Part shown: piece after piece, positions 13,362-21,396 of the stretch
Layout of the letters: each line of letters starts with the position of its first letter
Position numbering within the stretch: the stretch's first letter is position 1
Assembly: GCA_004553595.1 (NCBI GenBank)
Contig: SFKZ01000020.1
Location: 1 to 27,044 of the forward strand
Source: Methanobrevibacter ruminantium
GTDB taxonomy: Archaea > Methanobacteriota > Methanobacteria > Methanobacteriales > Methanobacteriaceae
Direction of reading: 5' to 3'
DNA: 27,044 nucleotides
Notes under the pieces: model-generated
Told to the model about the DNA's origin: nothing
The model's input: the letters and a program-made list of their open reading frames with translations, nothing else
The model's database searches: none
Position numbers and translations under genes: made by a program

Positions 13362-14975
13362 TCAAGATTTGTTTTTAATGTATTCTGCTCTTTTCTCATG
13401 AGCCTCTTCTTCAGTTGGGAATAAACCTAAATGCTTGCCATCAACTTCAGCACTCCACATGAATAATCCTCCCTCATAATAAACACCTTCATACTTAGAG
13501 GATTTTTTCTGACTTAATGTTGAGTCTGACTTTTTGGACTTGGATTTGGAAACTTTAGCTCCACCGCTAACCTTAACCTTCTTTTTAGCTTTTTCTTTTT
13601 GGACCTTATTTCCACTTTCAACCTTGACCTTATTTTTTTCATTGCCTTTTTTAAATTCCTTAGCATAATCCAATTTAGATTTTTTATTGGAATCTTTGCT
13701 TTTAGCCATTTCCTTCTTAATGCTTGACTTTGAATCAATTGACTTGAGTGGCTTTGAACTTTTGGTCTTTTTAGCATTCTCTTTTGCTTTAGCCCTTAAC
13801 TTATCCCTTTCCTCAAGGGTGATTGTCTTATAGCCGCCTTTGACCTTTACATCAACCAAACCGTTTTCCTTCAAGTAATCCTTTCTTGCCTTGATTGCCT
13901 CATTTTCACTTGAGTGATATGAGATTATCTGTCCCTTAACGCTTGCAGACCATAACTTCTGTATTTTGCTGAATGAGATTCCTCTTGCTTTGGAATATGC
14001 TCCACCTATCTTTTTAGGCATTGGAATTGAATGGATATAAATTTCCCTTGCTTCAAAAGCCTCTTTAGATGATTGGTATAATCCCAATTCCTTATCCCCA
14101 TGCTCTGCTTTCCACATGAAAAGATTATCGTCATATGTAATTCCCAAGCATTGTGAATAGGGAACATCTGGTTGTCTAATCTTTATTTCCTGATTATTAA
14201 TTCCATAAACAAGATTTTCATCCTTTTCCTCTTTTGCTTTAGGGATGTACAATTCATTCAATATCTGTATGATTTCATTGTTGGGACTGGATTGCCTAAG
14301 TCTTATGAAATCCTTGCCATCATTAATTGCTGATTTTAACCTAATCAGGAAGTCTGCATCCTGTGTTCTTCTGCTAAGCTTATATTTAGGCCTTATAAAG
14401 TCATTATCCCCAGAATAATTTACATAAAACCAGACACATATATTGAAGATGATCTTATGTGCTTCACTTGCAGCCTGAAGCTCACCGCTTATATCATTTG
14501 AAGGGCTTTTAGATAAAAGGGGATTGGTTGATGGGTTGACAATTTCATTATCATCATTAAATGAAGAATCATCTTTCACTTCATTGAACCCTGTTTTATA
14601 ATCCCTTAAACCACCATTCTGAACATAAGGCTTATTTGTTTGTTGTGATGGTCTGAATCCACCAGTTCCATCACTGTTTAATGTATTGTGATAAACATCA
14701 TTTCTTAATCTTCTAAGCTTTGAAAAGTCATTTTTTATGTTATTCGGCAAGATATTTGCCTTATTTAACTTTTCAATCCTTTTATATTGGCTGTTTTCAT
14801 CATCCTTGATTCCTTCATAAGCGAAAATTGCCTTAGCGATCTTTTCAGCTATTCTTCCAGCAATCAGAATAGCTTCCACTCCATCTCCTTCAATGAGATT
14901 CTTATCCATCCTGGCACAGTCTAAGTATATGTCTCTAAACTGATTTTCCAAGAAACTAAAACAAAATTCACTCAT
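13362..14975 (-). CDS. HEPN/DUF4145-like protein with three AP2-like modules and a lysine-rich linker
   Basis: The 537-residue protein has an unusual layout. Residues ~1-110 are helical and end with R-N-D-V-Y-H (91-96), the R-x4-H pattern of HEPN ribonuclease-like domains; together with the helix at ~167-188 (S-E-A-H-K-I-I-F-N...W-F-Y-V-N-Y-S-G) it resembles the DUF4145 region of type I restriction and helicase proteins. Three AP2-like modules follow: ~277-314, ~330-370 and 493-534. The last is clearest (S-K-Y-E-G-V-Y-Y-E-G-G-L-F-M-W-S-A-E with K-H-L-G-L-F-P-T-E-E-E-A), the plant AP2/ERF pattern. A lysine- and serine-rich linker (~375-490) lies before the third. AP2 domains bind DNA and are otherwise seen in bacteria mostly with HNH homing nucleases; no HNH motif is present. 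Its partner is the downstream zinc-ribbon gene. No ribosome site is obvious at ATG 14975. The domain calls are by eye. Confidence 0.68.
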   Translation of the reverse strand: MSEFCFSFLENQFRDIYLDCARMDKNLIEGDGVEAILIAGRIAEKIAKAIFAYEGIKDDENSQYKRIEKLNKANILPNNIKNDFSKLRRLRNDVYHNTLNSDGTGGFRPSQQTNKPYVQNGGLRDYKTGFNEVKDDSSFNDDNEIVNPSTNPLLSKSPSNDISGELQAASEAHKIIFNICVWFYVNYSGDNDFIRPKYKLSRRTQDADFLIRLKSAINDGKDFIRLRQSSPNNEIIQILNELYIPKAKEEKDENLVYGINNQEIKIRQPDVPYSQCLGITYDDNLFMWKAEHGDKELGLYQSSKEAFEAREIYIHSIPMPKKIGGAYSKARGISFSKIQKLWSASVKGQIISYHSSENEAIKARKDYLKENGLVDVKVKGGYKTITLEERDKLRAKAKENAKKTKSSKPLKSIDSKSSIKKEMAKSKDSNKKSKLDYAKEFKKGNEKNKVKVESGNKVQKEKAKKKVKVSGGAKVSKSKSKKSDSTLSQKKSSKYEGVYYEGGLFMWSAEVDGKHLGLFPTEEEAHEKRAEYIKNKS

Positions 14976-15051
14976 ATAAACAACTCTTTAAGAAAAATAA
15001 TAAATTAAATGATTTGTAAATAAAATTTGTAAAAATATAATTCTACACTAT

Positions 15052-16698
15052 TTAATGTCCTAAAATATCTTTCAATACCTCTGATGCAGGATCCATTCCT
15101 TGTGCACCAATCAACAATACAACATCATCATTGTCTGCAGTTTCCATAATGTATCCTAAAGCATCATACAGCTTTTCAAAATGATTGTACTTGATATGCT
15201 TCTCATCCAATTTGGCAAAGAATATGTCCTTTTCAAAGTCTTCAACATAATTCAAATGGTCCACCAAATCAACGCTTGAGGATAATGTTAAGTAGATCTT
15301 TCTTTTCTTAGCGCTTGGGTCCTTTTCAATCAAGTCATCATTTCTGTGACGCAATTCCTTAATCACTTCTGCCAAAGCCTCTGAATTAAGGCCATTCAAT
15401 GTTTCACCACGGGAACCTCTGATTGCACAGGCAACATACAAGTCATTCTTATCCAATTGCTCTGCCAAGTCATAGCTTGCCCTGACTGTGTTCTTTATTC
15501 CATCCGGATTATGTGCAAAGTCATCAATGACTATAGGCTCATCGTAAAGCCTTGTGAATCTTCTGCTTAAAGGCCTGTAAGTTTTAACTCCATCTACAAT
15601 ATCCTCAATTGGAATCTCCAATGAAATGCATGCAGAAATTGCAGAAAGGATATTTCGGATAAAATGCTCTCCGGTAAATGGAAGCTCTTCAAAGCTTAAA
15701 ATTGATTCACCATCATACTTTATCTTCTTTTCATCTCTGTCAAAATAGACTTTCCTATCACTATTTGCATCATAATCTTCGATTAGACCTTTTTCCATTG
15801 AAGTGAAGTAAGCGTCAACGCCATCATTTAAAAACTGTTTCATGTTCAAGACATTCCCATCATCAAAATTGAGGACAACCCCTCCTTTGCTTGTAGCCTT
15901 AACTACACCGGATGTCTCTTCAAAAACGTCCTCTATTGAGTTTACAAGACCAATATGGTCCATTGCAACATTTGTTACAACTCCAACATCCGGATTGATT
16001 GCTGAAGACATGATCAATGCATGGTTTTCCATTAAATCTGTTCCCCAACCTTGCACTTCTGAAACTTCTATGACAAGATAATCAAATACTTCCTTGTTTG
16101 GAATGTCACATATGAAATTGAATAATCTTGGGTCAACTCCCTGATTTGCCAAAACCTCTTCTGAAATCAATTTTGCAACCATCGGGTCAATCAAGGTGTT
16201 GAATTCAGACTTTGCATCGGTATTTGTAAATACATTGTATCCTGCATGGGATAGGATATGATAAATCATATGGGAGCTTGTGGATTTACCGTTTGTTCCA
16301 CTGATTACCACTCTTTTGCAGTCAGGAACCAAATTGTCAATTGTCCATTTGATTGCAAATGCATTGGCAAATTCAATTCTATCCACAACTATCACGGGAA
16401 ACTTGAGCTTTTCTGCCATTTCCAATGCATCTTCCTTAGGAGTCAATGTGATTAGGCAAGCCACATTCTTCTCATTTGCTATTTCAACACCCCTGCCGTT
16501 AATCCAATGCCTTATTACAATATCTCCCTCTTGAGCTTCATTCAATGTTTCGAATATTCCTGTAAATCCATTTGAAGCCTTATAGCCATTGGATCCATAA
16601 ATCTTTCCACCAATGGAATCTGCAAGCTGATCGATAGAAAAAGTGTTTAAAGAAGATACTGAATCTGCTAATTCATTTAAAAAATATGTTTTTGACAT
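15052..16698 (-). CDS. Mur ligase family protein of pseudomurein synthesis
   Basis: The 548-residue protein carries the Mur ligase order: an N-terminal nucleotide-binding-type domain (~20-110), the ATP loop G-T-N-G-K-S-T at 134-140, E-V-S-E-V-Q-G-W at 211-218, N-P-D-V-G-V-V-T-N-V-A-M-D-H at ~235-248, and D-F-A-H-N-P-D at 393-399 in the C-terminal half. Such enzymes add amino acids to a UDP-linked peptide with ATP. Pseudomurein makers have several paralogues (pMurC and pMurE types) that build the glutamate/lysine/alanine peptide; which step this one does cannot be read from sequence. A GGGATTG ribosome site precedes ATG 16698. It follows the MraY-like gene by 114 bases, supporting a wall-precursor role. 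It lies in the cytoplasm in this model. Confidence 0.87.
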   Translation of the reverse strand: MSKTYFLNELADSVSSLNTFSIDQLADSIGGKIYGSNGYKASNGFTGIFETLNEAQEGDIVIRHWINGRGVEIANEKNVACLITLTPKEDALEMAEKLKFPVIVVDRIEFANAFAIKWTIDNLVPDCKRVVISGTNGKSTSSHMIYHILSHAGYNVFTNTDAKSEFNTLIDPMVAKLISEEVLANQGVDPRLFNFICDIPNKEVFDYLVIEVSEVQGWGTDLMENHALIMSSAINPDVGVVTNVAMDHIGLVNSIEDVFEETSGVVKATSKGGVVLNFDDGNVLNMKQFLNDGVDAYFTSMEKGLIEDYDANSDRKVYFDRDEKKIKYDGESILSFEELPFTGEHFIRNILSAISACISLEIPIEDIVDGVKTYRPLSRRFTRLYDEPIVIDDFAHNPDGIKNTVRASYDLAEQLDKNDLYVACAIRGSRGETLNGLNSEALAEVIKELRHRNDDLIEKDPSAKKRKIYLTLSSSVDLVDHLNYVEDFEKDIFFAKLDEKHIKYNHFEKLYDALGYIMETADNDDVVLLIGAQGMDPASEVLKDILGH

Positions 16699-16812
16699 TT
16701 CAATCCCTTAATGTGTTTATAAGAATAAAAATAATAGATAAAAATAATTGTAAATAATTGATACAATTGATAAATTAATTGAAAATTTAATTTAAATTAG
16801 TTAATTGAAATC

Positions 16813-17886
16813 TTATGAAAAGAGGTAAAGTTTTCCTAAAATTCCAATTGCACATACTGCTACAGTAAGTAGCCAATAGCTTAAAACAATCTTGATTTCA
16901 GAGATTCCCTTGTAATTCAAGGTATGATGCAATGGCTCTACAGGCAATGTGATTATATGAGCTCTGTGCATTAAGCTTATGATTGTTGATACTATTGGAA
17001 CAGCCAATGCGAGCAATCCAAAGTAAGGCATGTCAGTTAGGAAAACTGCTGCAGCATAACCTGTACCTAAAATAAATGAACCGGTGTCTCCCATGAATAT
17101 TGAAGCAGGATACCTATTGAATACCAAGAATCCTAGACAGATTGCAGTCAAGAGTCCAAATGGATAAAGTGCTGTTGGATTTCCAAACATGTATCCGTAA
17201 ATGCAGCATGCAAATGATGCAATAGTTATTATTCCAGCAGCTAAACCATCCATACCATCAATGAGGTTCACTGCATTGATTGCACCTAATACACCTATGA
17301 TCAAAACAGGATATGCCAAAAGGCCTAAGTTGAATCCACCGCAAGTTGCTACAGCACCGGTAAATGCCAAGAATAAACCAGGCAATAGCTGTACAATGAT
17401 TTTTACTCCTTCACTTGGCTCGTATTTGATTGGAATTTCAGCTACAATCTCAAGCTTGCCTTCATCAACCAATGCGCCTACTTGCTCTTTAGCCTTGTCA
17501 GTGGTGATTCTTGCCTCTTCACCAACTCCTAAATCAAGAAGGCCTATAGGAACAATAGAATCGCTAATGTTCTTAACTACCTTTTGATATTCCTTTACTC
17601 TAAGACCTAATAGGTCATCAAGCAATCCCATTACTCCACCAGTAAGCATGATAAATGAAATGATTAAAATATCTGTGTTTTTATAATATAATGAAAGAAT
17701 AAGCAAAATAGCAAATAAGAAAGCTATTCCTCCCATTGTAGGGGTTCCTGCCTTATGTCTATGTTCACTTACTATAGGATTGTCAGACAAGTCTGCATCC
17801 CTTAATGTTTTCCTTACAAACCAAGTGAATATCACAGTTGCAAAGAAGGTTATTAAAAACATTATAATTACTTTTGTCAAATCCAT
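16813..17886 (-). CDS. MraY-like phosphoglycosyl transferase, probable pseudomurein lipid-precursor enzyme
   Basis: A 357-residue polytopic protein (~10 membrane segments) of the MraY/WecA polyprenyl-phosphate sugar-phosphate transferase family. Visible are H-R-H-K-A-G-T-P-T-M-G-G near residues 42-53, the Asp pair in G-L-L-D-D at ~87-91, N-L-I-D-G-M-D-G at ~207-214, and G-D-T-G-S at ~266-270. The C-terminal motif reads P-L-H-H-T where bacterial MraY has P-x-H-H-H. A soluble stretch of ~40 residues follows the Asp pair. In pseudomurein it would place the UDP-linked sugar-peptide on the polyprenyl lipid; a general GlcNAc-1-P transferase is the alternative. ATG 17886 (MDLTKVI...) is chosen because GTGATG lies four bases before it, over GTG 17895 or ATG 17892. 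Neighbouring Mur ligase and ATP-grasp genes support the wall role. Confidence 0.85.
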   Translation of the reverse strand: MDLTKVIIMFLITFFATVIFTWFVRKTLRDADLSDNPIVSEHRHKAGTPTMGGIAFLFAILLILSLYYKNTDILIISFIMLTGGVMGLLDDLLGLRVKEYQKVVKNISDSIVPIGLLDLGVGEEARITTDKAKEQVGALVDEGKLEIVAEIPIKYEPSEGVKIIVQLLPGLFLAFTGAVATCGGFNLGLLAYPVLIIGVLGAINAVNLIDGMDGLAAGIITIASFACCIYGYMFGNPTALYPFGLLTAICLGFLVFNRYPASIFMGDTGSFILGTGYAAAVFLTDMPYFGLLALAVPIVSTIISLMHRAHIITLPVEPLHHTLNYKGISEIKIVLSYWLLTVAVCAIGILGKLYLFS

Positions 17887-18002
17887 TTTCATCACACTAA
17901 TTTATCACACTAAATTCTTAAAAAATATTAAAAAATTCATACATATTAAATATAATATTTTATAGTTAACCTAATATTTATATTTTTATTTACATATAAG
18001 AA

Positions 18003-18045
18003 AATGATATTACAATGATATTATCATTACATAGTGATAATATCA
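18003..18045. promoter_or_regulatory. Operator-like palindrome with perfect 11-bp arms upstream of the MraY-like gene
   Basis: TGATATTATCA (18016-18026) and TGATAATATCA (18035-18045) are exact reverse complements with an 8-base loop TTACATAG. The first arm is preceded by a direct copy of its outer part: AATGATATTA occurs at 18003-18012 and 18014-18023. It is about 130 bases upstream of the MraY-like start and about 160 after the ATP-grasp stop. It looks like a binding site for a dimeric regulator, or less likely a terminator hairpin. Confidence 0.55.
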
Positions 18046-18119
18046 AAAGAACCTCATAAAAAATGTATTTGAATGAAAAGAAGATTTTAAAAGAGAATTT
18101 GTGAATTAGATAAATTATT

Positions 18120-18176
18120 GAAGAAAGAGAAGATTGAAAAAAATTAAAAAAAGATGAAAAAATAATTAAAAAAAGA
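18120..18176 (-). terminator. T-rich terminator after the ATP-grasp gene
   Basis: The minus strand carries several T runs of four to seven in the 85 bases following the stop at 18204, typical of archaeal termination. No hairpin is seen within it. Confidence 0.4.
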
Positions 18177-18203
18177 ACAATATTGAAAAATGAATGGTTT
18201 TAT

Positions 18204-19343
18204 CTAAAAACTGTAATCATTTCCAGTTAATTCCTTAGCTATTTCAAAGGTTTCTTCACGAGTCTTTCCCCTGATTGTTACCCTTTGGTATCCTTTAGGG
18301 CCATGAACAATGAAATTGCCCTTAATGTATTCCTTTACAGGTTCCTGAGGAGTTGGTCCTTCATAATCACCAATTGGAATCTCTAAAGTGCAATAGCTCT
18401 TCATTTCCTTTTCAAGCTCTTTTACATCGAATTTACCAATTGCAATGTCTACAAGCAAGTTCAATGGATTTAAGTCCGTACATGCAAAGGAAAGGTATCT
18501 TGTACCGCTTGGACGAGTGTTTATCTCAATTGCATAAACCTTGTTTTCCTCTTTTGAATAAATCAAGTCCATATCTATTGTTCCTTCGGATTTAAGGTTT
18601 GTTGCAATGTGCTTTGCTATTTTTCTAAACTCTTCATTATCCATATTTTCAAAGTTGCAAGGACCATATCTGAGTCTTTTGATTGGATGAATTCCTTCCA
18701 AATTGGTTTCTCCCTTGTAAACCGGTACCAACGGCAAGTATTCCCCATTCCATCCTATAACTTCAATGGAAACTTCAGATCCTTCGATGAACTTTTCAAT
18801 CAATGCTTGCTCAAAATTCTCAAAGTAATCCAAAACATCCTTAAATTCATTTGTTATGCAAATGTCCTTACCGCCTTGGCCCTCTCCCTGTTTTAGGACA
18901 ATAGGGAAATCAAAGCCTAACTTTTCTATAAATTCCTCTTCAGTGTCAAAGTCATTTCTATTCAAGACATTTGCAGGAGGAACGTTTAGATTGATTGATT
19001 TAAAGAATTCCTTGGTTTTTATCTTATCGGATGCAATTGATACGGCATTTACGTTGGAAGAGATTACTGGAATGTTATGTTTCTCTTCAATTTCCTCCTT
19101 CATGACCGCTACACTCATCAATGGAGGGTCAATTCCTAAAAGGGGAACGATTGCGTCAACTTCCTCTTCAATAGCTATTTCCATTGGCTTATCCATTCCT
19201 CTTGGAACGATATAATATTTGGTAGGCAAATCCAAATTAGGAGCTTCCTCGTTTGATTCTGTAATTATGCTTTCAACTCCCAATTTATCAACATGATAAG
19301 CCACATCATCGTATAATCTTGATCCAATAAACAAAACTTTCAT
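18204..19343 (-). CDS. CarB-like ATP-grasp ligase linked to pseudomurein synthesis
   Basis: The 379-residue protein has an N-terminal Rossmann-like preATP-grasp domain (M-K-V-L-F-I-G-S-R-L..., residues 1-100), then an ATP-grasp domain: V-L-K-Q-G-E-G-Q-G-G-K-D at ~149-160, L-I-E-K-F-I-E-G-S-E-V-S-I-E-V-I-G at ~181-197, and the metal-binding end A-I-E-I-N-T-R-P-S-G-T at ~271-281. It resembles one half of the carbamoyl phosphate synthase large subunit but is far too short to be CarB. Small CarB-like ATP-grasp genes sit beside Mur ligase and MraY-like genes in pseudomurein-containing methanogens, and it probably forms an acyl-phosphate and an amide bond in the precursor. ATG 19343 follows GTGAT. 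The substrate is unknown, and it is separated from the MraY-like gene by 317 bases, so it is not in the same transcript for certain. Confidence 0.82.
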   Translation of the reverse strand: MKVLFIGSRLYDDVAYHVDKLGVESIITESNEEAPNLDLPTKYYIVPRGMDKPMEIAIEEEVDAIVPLLGIDPPLMSVAVMKEEIEEKHNIPVISSNVNAVSIASDKIKTKEFFKSINLNVPPANVLNRNDFDTEEEFIEKLGFDFPIVLKQGEGQGGKDICITNEFKDVLDYFENFEQALIEKFIEGSEVSIEVIGWNGEYLPLVPVYKGETNLEGIHPIKRLRYGPCNFENMDNEEFRKIAKHIATNLKSEGTIDMDLIYSKEENKVYAIEINTRPSGTRYLSFACTDLNPLNLLVDIAIGKFDVKELEKEMKSYCTLEIPIGDYEGPTPQEPVKEYIKGNFIVHGPKGYQRVTIRGKTREETFEIAKELTGNDYSF

Positions 19344-19475
19344 AAAATCACTAGAATTCTTTAATCTATTAATATATTTAAAATCGTATTAAATATAATT
19401 TACTAAAAAAAGAAAAGAAATACCTTATTTTCAATGAATTAAGTAAAATAAAAAATAAAAAAAGTTTTTAATGCA

Positions 19476-20171
19476 TTAATATGCTATAATCTTATCGAAC
19501 AACAGTTTTATAAGCATGTCTGATGACTCTTTAACATTATCAGACAATTCAAATGACAAGTCCATGATTTCAGGTTCAATTCCAATGAAGAGAATCTTAT
19601 ACTCCTTTTCCAACTGCAAATATTTAATCAGATATGCTAATGACATTGAGTGTGTTGAAATGCTTATATCAACTATATTGTCCTTATTTACAATGTTTAT
19701 CTCACCAGCTTGCCTTTTCATCAAACTTGCATCAACCATTATGATATGAGATGGGTCAAGTTTCTTAATAAGTCCTGTAAAGTTCTCAGGAACAGATCCA
19801 CCATTAATTAAAAATGTTTTATCCAACATTTCAATCAATGACTCATTTACATCAACATTTAATTCGTTCATGTACGAATCAAGACCCTCATCCAGAGGTG
19901 TATTTCCAGTGTTAATGTCATTTGCATTATCAAAAAACCCAAATTCATTATCTTTATTTTCAAGTCCATTCTTATTGATTTTTTGATTATTATCATTTTG
20001 ATTTGATTTATTCAAGATATAATCTTTTAAAATAGCCAATTGATTAATTATATATGGCCCTAAACCATCATCTCCACGAATATCATTTCCTATACCTAAA
20101 ATAAGAAGACTATCGCAGTTTTCTAAAAATAAATCAATATCAGAACTTATTTCATCAAAATTATTTAACAT
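19476..20171 (-). CDS. Hydrogenase maturation protease (HycI/HyaD family)
   Basis: These endopeptidases trim the C-terminus of the large subunit of NiFe hydrogenases after nickel is inserted. The 231-residue protein shows G-I-G-N-D-I-R-G-D-D-G-L-G at 26-38, I-N-G-G-S-V-P-E-N-F-T-G at 122-133, M-V-D-A-S at 145-149 and S-T-H-S-M-S-L at 172-178; the acidic residues of the first and third motifs and His174 match the nickel-binding positions of the family. Between the first helix and the second strand there is an insert of ~65 Asn/Asp-rich residues (about 53-117), so the protein is longer than the usual ~150-170. ATG 20171 follows GTGATAAA; the frame could also begin at GTG 20189. No hydrogenase gene is near. 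Confidence 0.87.
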   Translation of the reverse strand: MLNNFDEISSDIDLFLENCDSLLILGIGNDIRGDDGLGPYIINQLAILKDYILNKSNQNDNNQKINKNGLENKDNEFGFFDNANDINTGNTPLDEGLDSYMNELNVDVNESLIEMLDKTFLINGGSVPENFTGLIKKLDPSHIIMVDASLMKRQAGEINIVNKDNIVDISISTHSMSLAYLIKYLQLEKEYKILFIGIEPEIMDLSFELSDNVKESSDMLIKLLFDKIIAY

Positions 20172-20330
20172 TTTATCACAATAGAACACATTTGAAAAAC
20201 TTGAAAATTTTTACACTTGAAATGCAACTAAAAAAGTATGCATTCAATATATTTCATATCAATTGAACATCATACATTTTAACTAAATTTTATTGAATGA
20301 ACACCTATTTTACCATTAAAAATTACCTCA

Positions 20331-21257
20331 TCATTGATGAATGATTTCTAAAACATCAGTCCTGATGGTTTCAACACCGCCACCCATCACATATTCCAAT
20401 TTAATCCTTACTGAATCGCTGCATTTCACTTCAGTCTCTTCCATTGGAATCAGCATTTCAGGATTTAGCATTGGGGTAGGTCCGCAGATAATGCTTTCAT
20501 TCAATTTGGTAAAGCTTGTTAGTTTAATGCCGTTAATCTTTAATTTATCTTCTTCAATATTAAAATTTTCTTTAAAATTGAATTTCTCATACTTTTCCTG
20601 ACTTAATCTTTCCTCAAAGCCAATTTCATCCACCAACTCTTCTTTACCATATATCTTTAGTTCTATTTCTGCAGAGAAATTGCAATCGATTTCATCCATA
20701 AAGTCAAATTCACTATAAACAACAGATTCACCTAAAGAAACATAAATTGGACTGTATTCATCATCTTCATACTGAATGAAGTGATTGTTCATGTATACCG
20801 CTTCAGCTGAATTGATCATTCCATTAGGTATGATCTCTCCGCCATCATTAAGGAATTTCCTTGCACGATTCAATACAGGAACTTCCTCCTCATCTATCAA
20901 TGCAGTATCCAACATCTCACATATAATCAGGTCTGCCTTTTCATTTAATTTACTGAAATCAAAGCTTAATATATCATCATTGAATACTTGAATGTTATCG
21001 AATTCTTTAAGGTTCTCTTTAGCTAATTGATAGGTTGAATTATTTAATTCAATAGCTATAATCTTATCCATATATCTTCTTGCAAAATAGCTTAAAACTC
21101 CAGAACCGCATCCCAAATCAAAAGCCACTTTACAATTTGAGCCATTGGAATCCCCACCATTTCTTATTGCATAATCATCAATAGCTTCCTTGAAAGCGCT
21201 AAGCCTTTCATAATCTCTTAAAAGCTTAAAATGATAGGAATTTACTTTGAATTTCAT
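20331..21257 (-). CDS. Class I SAM-dependent methyltransferase, PRMT-like
   Basis: The 308-residue protein has SAM-binding motif I F-D-L-G-C-G-S-G-V-L at 46-55, an acidic strand end I-A-I-E-L-N at ~67-72, and D-D-I-L-S at ~94-98. The I-C-E-M-L-D-T-A-L-I-D-E-E segment at ~112-124 resembles the double-glutamate hairpin of protein arginine methyltransferases, and a beta-rich C-terminal half follows, as in that family. The substrate could be a protein arginine, but this is inferred from shape and not shown. ATG 21257 is chosen with GAGTG before it; the TTG at 21269 lies further upstream. It is co-directional with NikR upstream and the hydrogenase protease downstream but separated by gaps of over 130 bases. 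Confidence 0.78.
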   Translation of the reverse strand: MKFKVNSYHFKLLRDYERLSAFKEAIDDYAIRNGGDSNGSNCKVAFDLGCGSGVLSYFARRYMDKIIAIELNNSTYQLAKENLKEFDNIQVFNDDILSFDFSKLNEKADLIICEMLDTALIDEEEVPVLNRARKFLNDGGEIIPNGMINSAEAVYMNNHFIQYEDDEYSPIYVSLGESVVYSEFDFMDEIDCNFSAEIELKIYGKEELVDEIGFEERLSQEKYEKFNFKENFNIEEDKLKINGIKLTSFTKLNESIICGPTPMLNPEMLIPMEETEVKCSDSVRIKLEYVMGGGVETIRTDVLEIIHQ

Positions 21258-21396
21258 AATAACACTCAATCAATAAAGATTTTAAAAAAAAATAGATTAA
21301 ATTGACATTTTGAATATAAAATATATTAAAATATTTAAATAAAGACCCATTAGACAACTAATGAACCTCTAATAAAAATTAAGAAAAAGTTAATGA

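Larger units (their letters stand above)
17887..18203. other. 317-base intergenic region upstream of the MraY-like gene
   Basis: No gene is present. Nearest the MraY-like gene there is a tandem ATCACACTAA repeated at 17891-17900 and 17904-17913 (TTAGTGTGAT on the coding strand), two ribosome-site-like motifs in a row. AT-rich promoter elements follow, then the strong palindrome at 18016-18045. The stretch 18050-18176 is T-rich on the minus strand and would terminate transcription from the ATP-grasp gene. Confidence 0.5.

Noticed and set aside
13345..13365. TTG start for the zinc-ribbon protein overlapping the previous gene's stop
   Set aside because: The GGTGAT ribosome site lies inside this stretch, six bases before ATG 13344.
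13514..13777. An 87-codon minus-strand frame, very basic
   Set aside because: It is the shifted frame of the lysine-rich linker of the HEPN-AP2-like gene.
15842..16534. Several plus-strand frames within the Mur ligase gene
   Set aside because: They lie antisense to a gene with clear Mur ligase motifs and have no ribosome sites or protein-like features.
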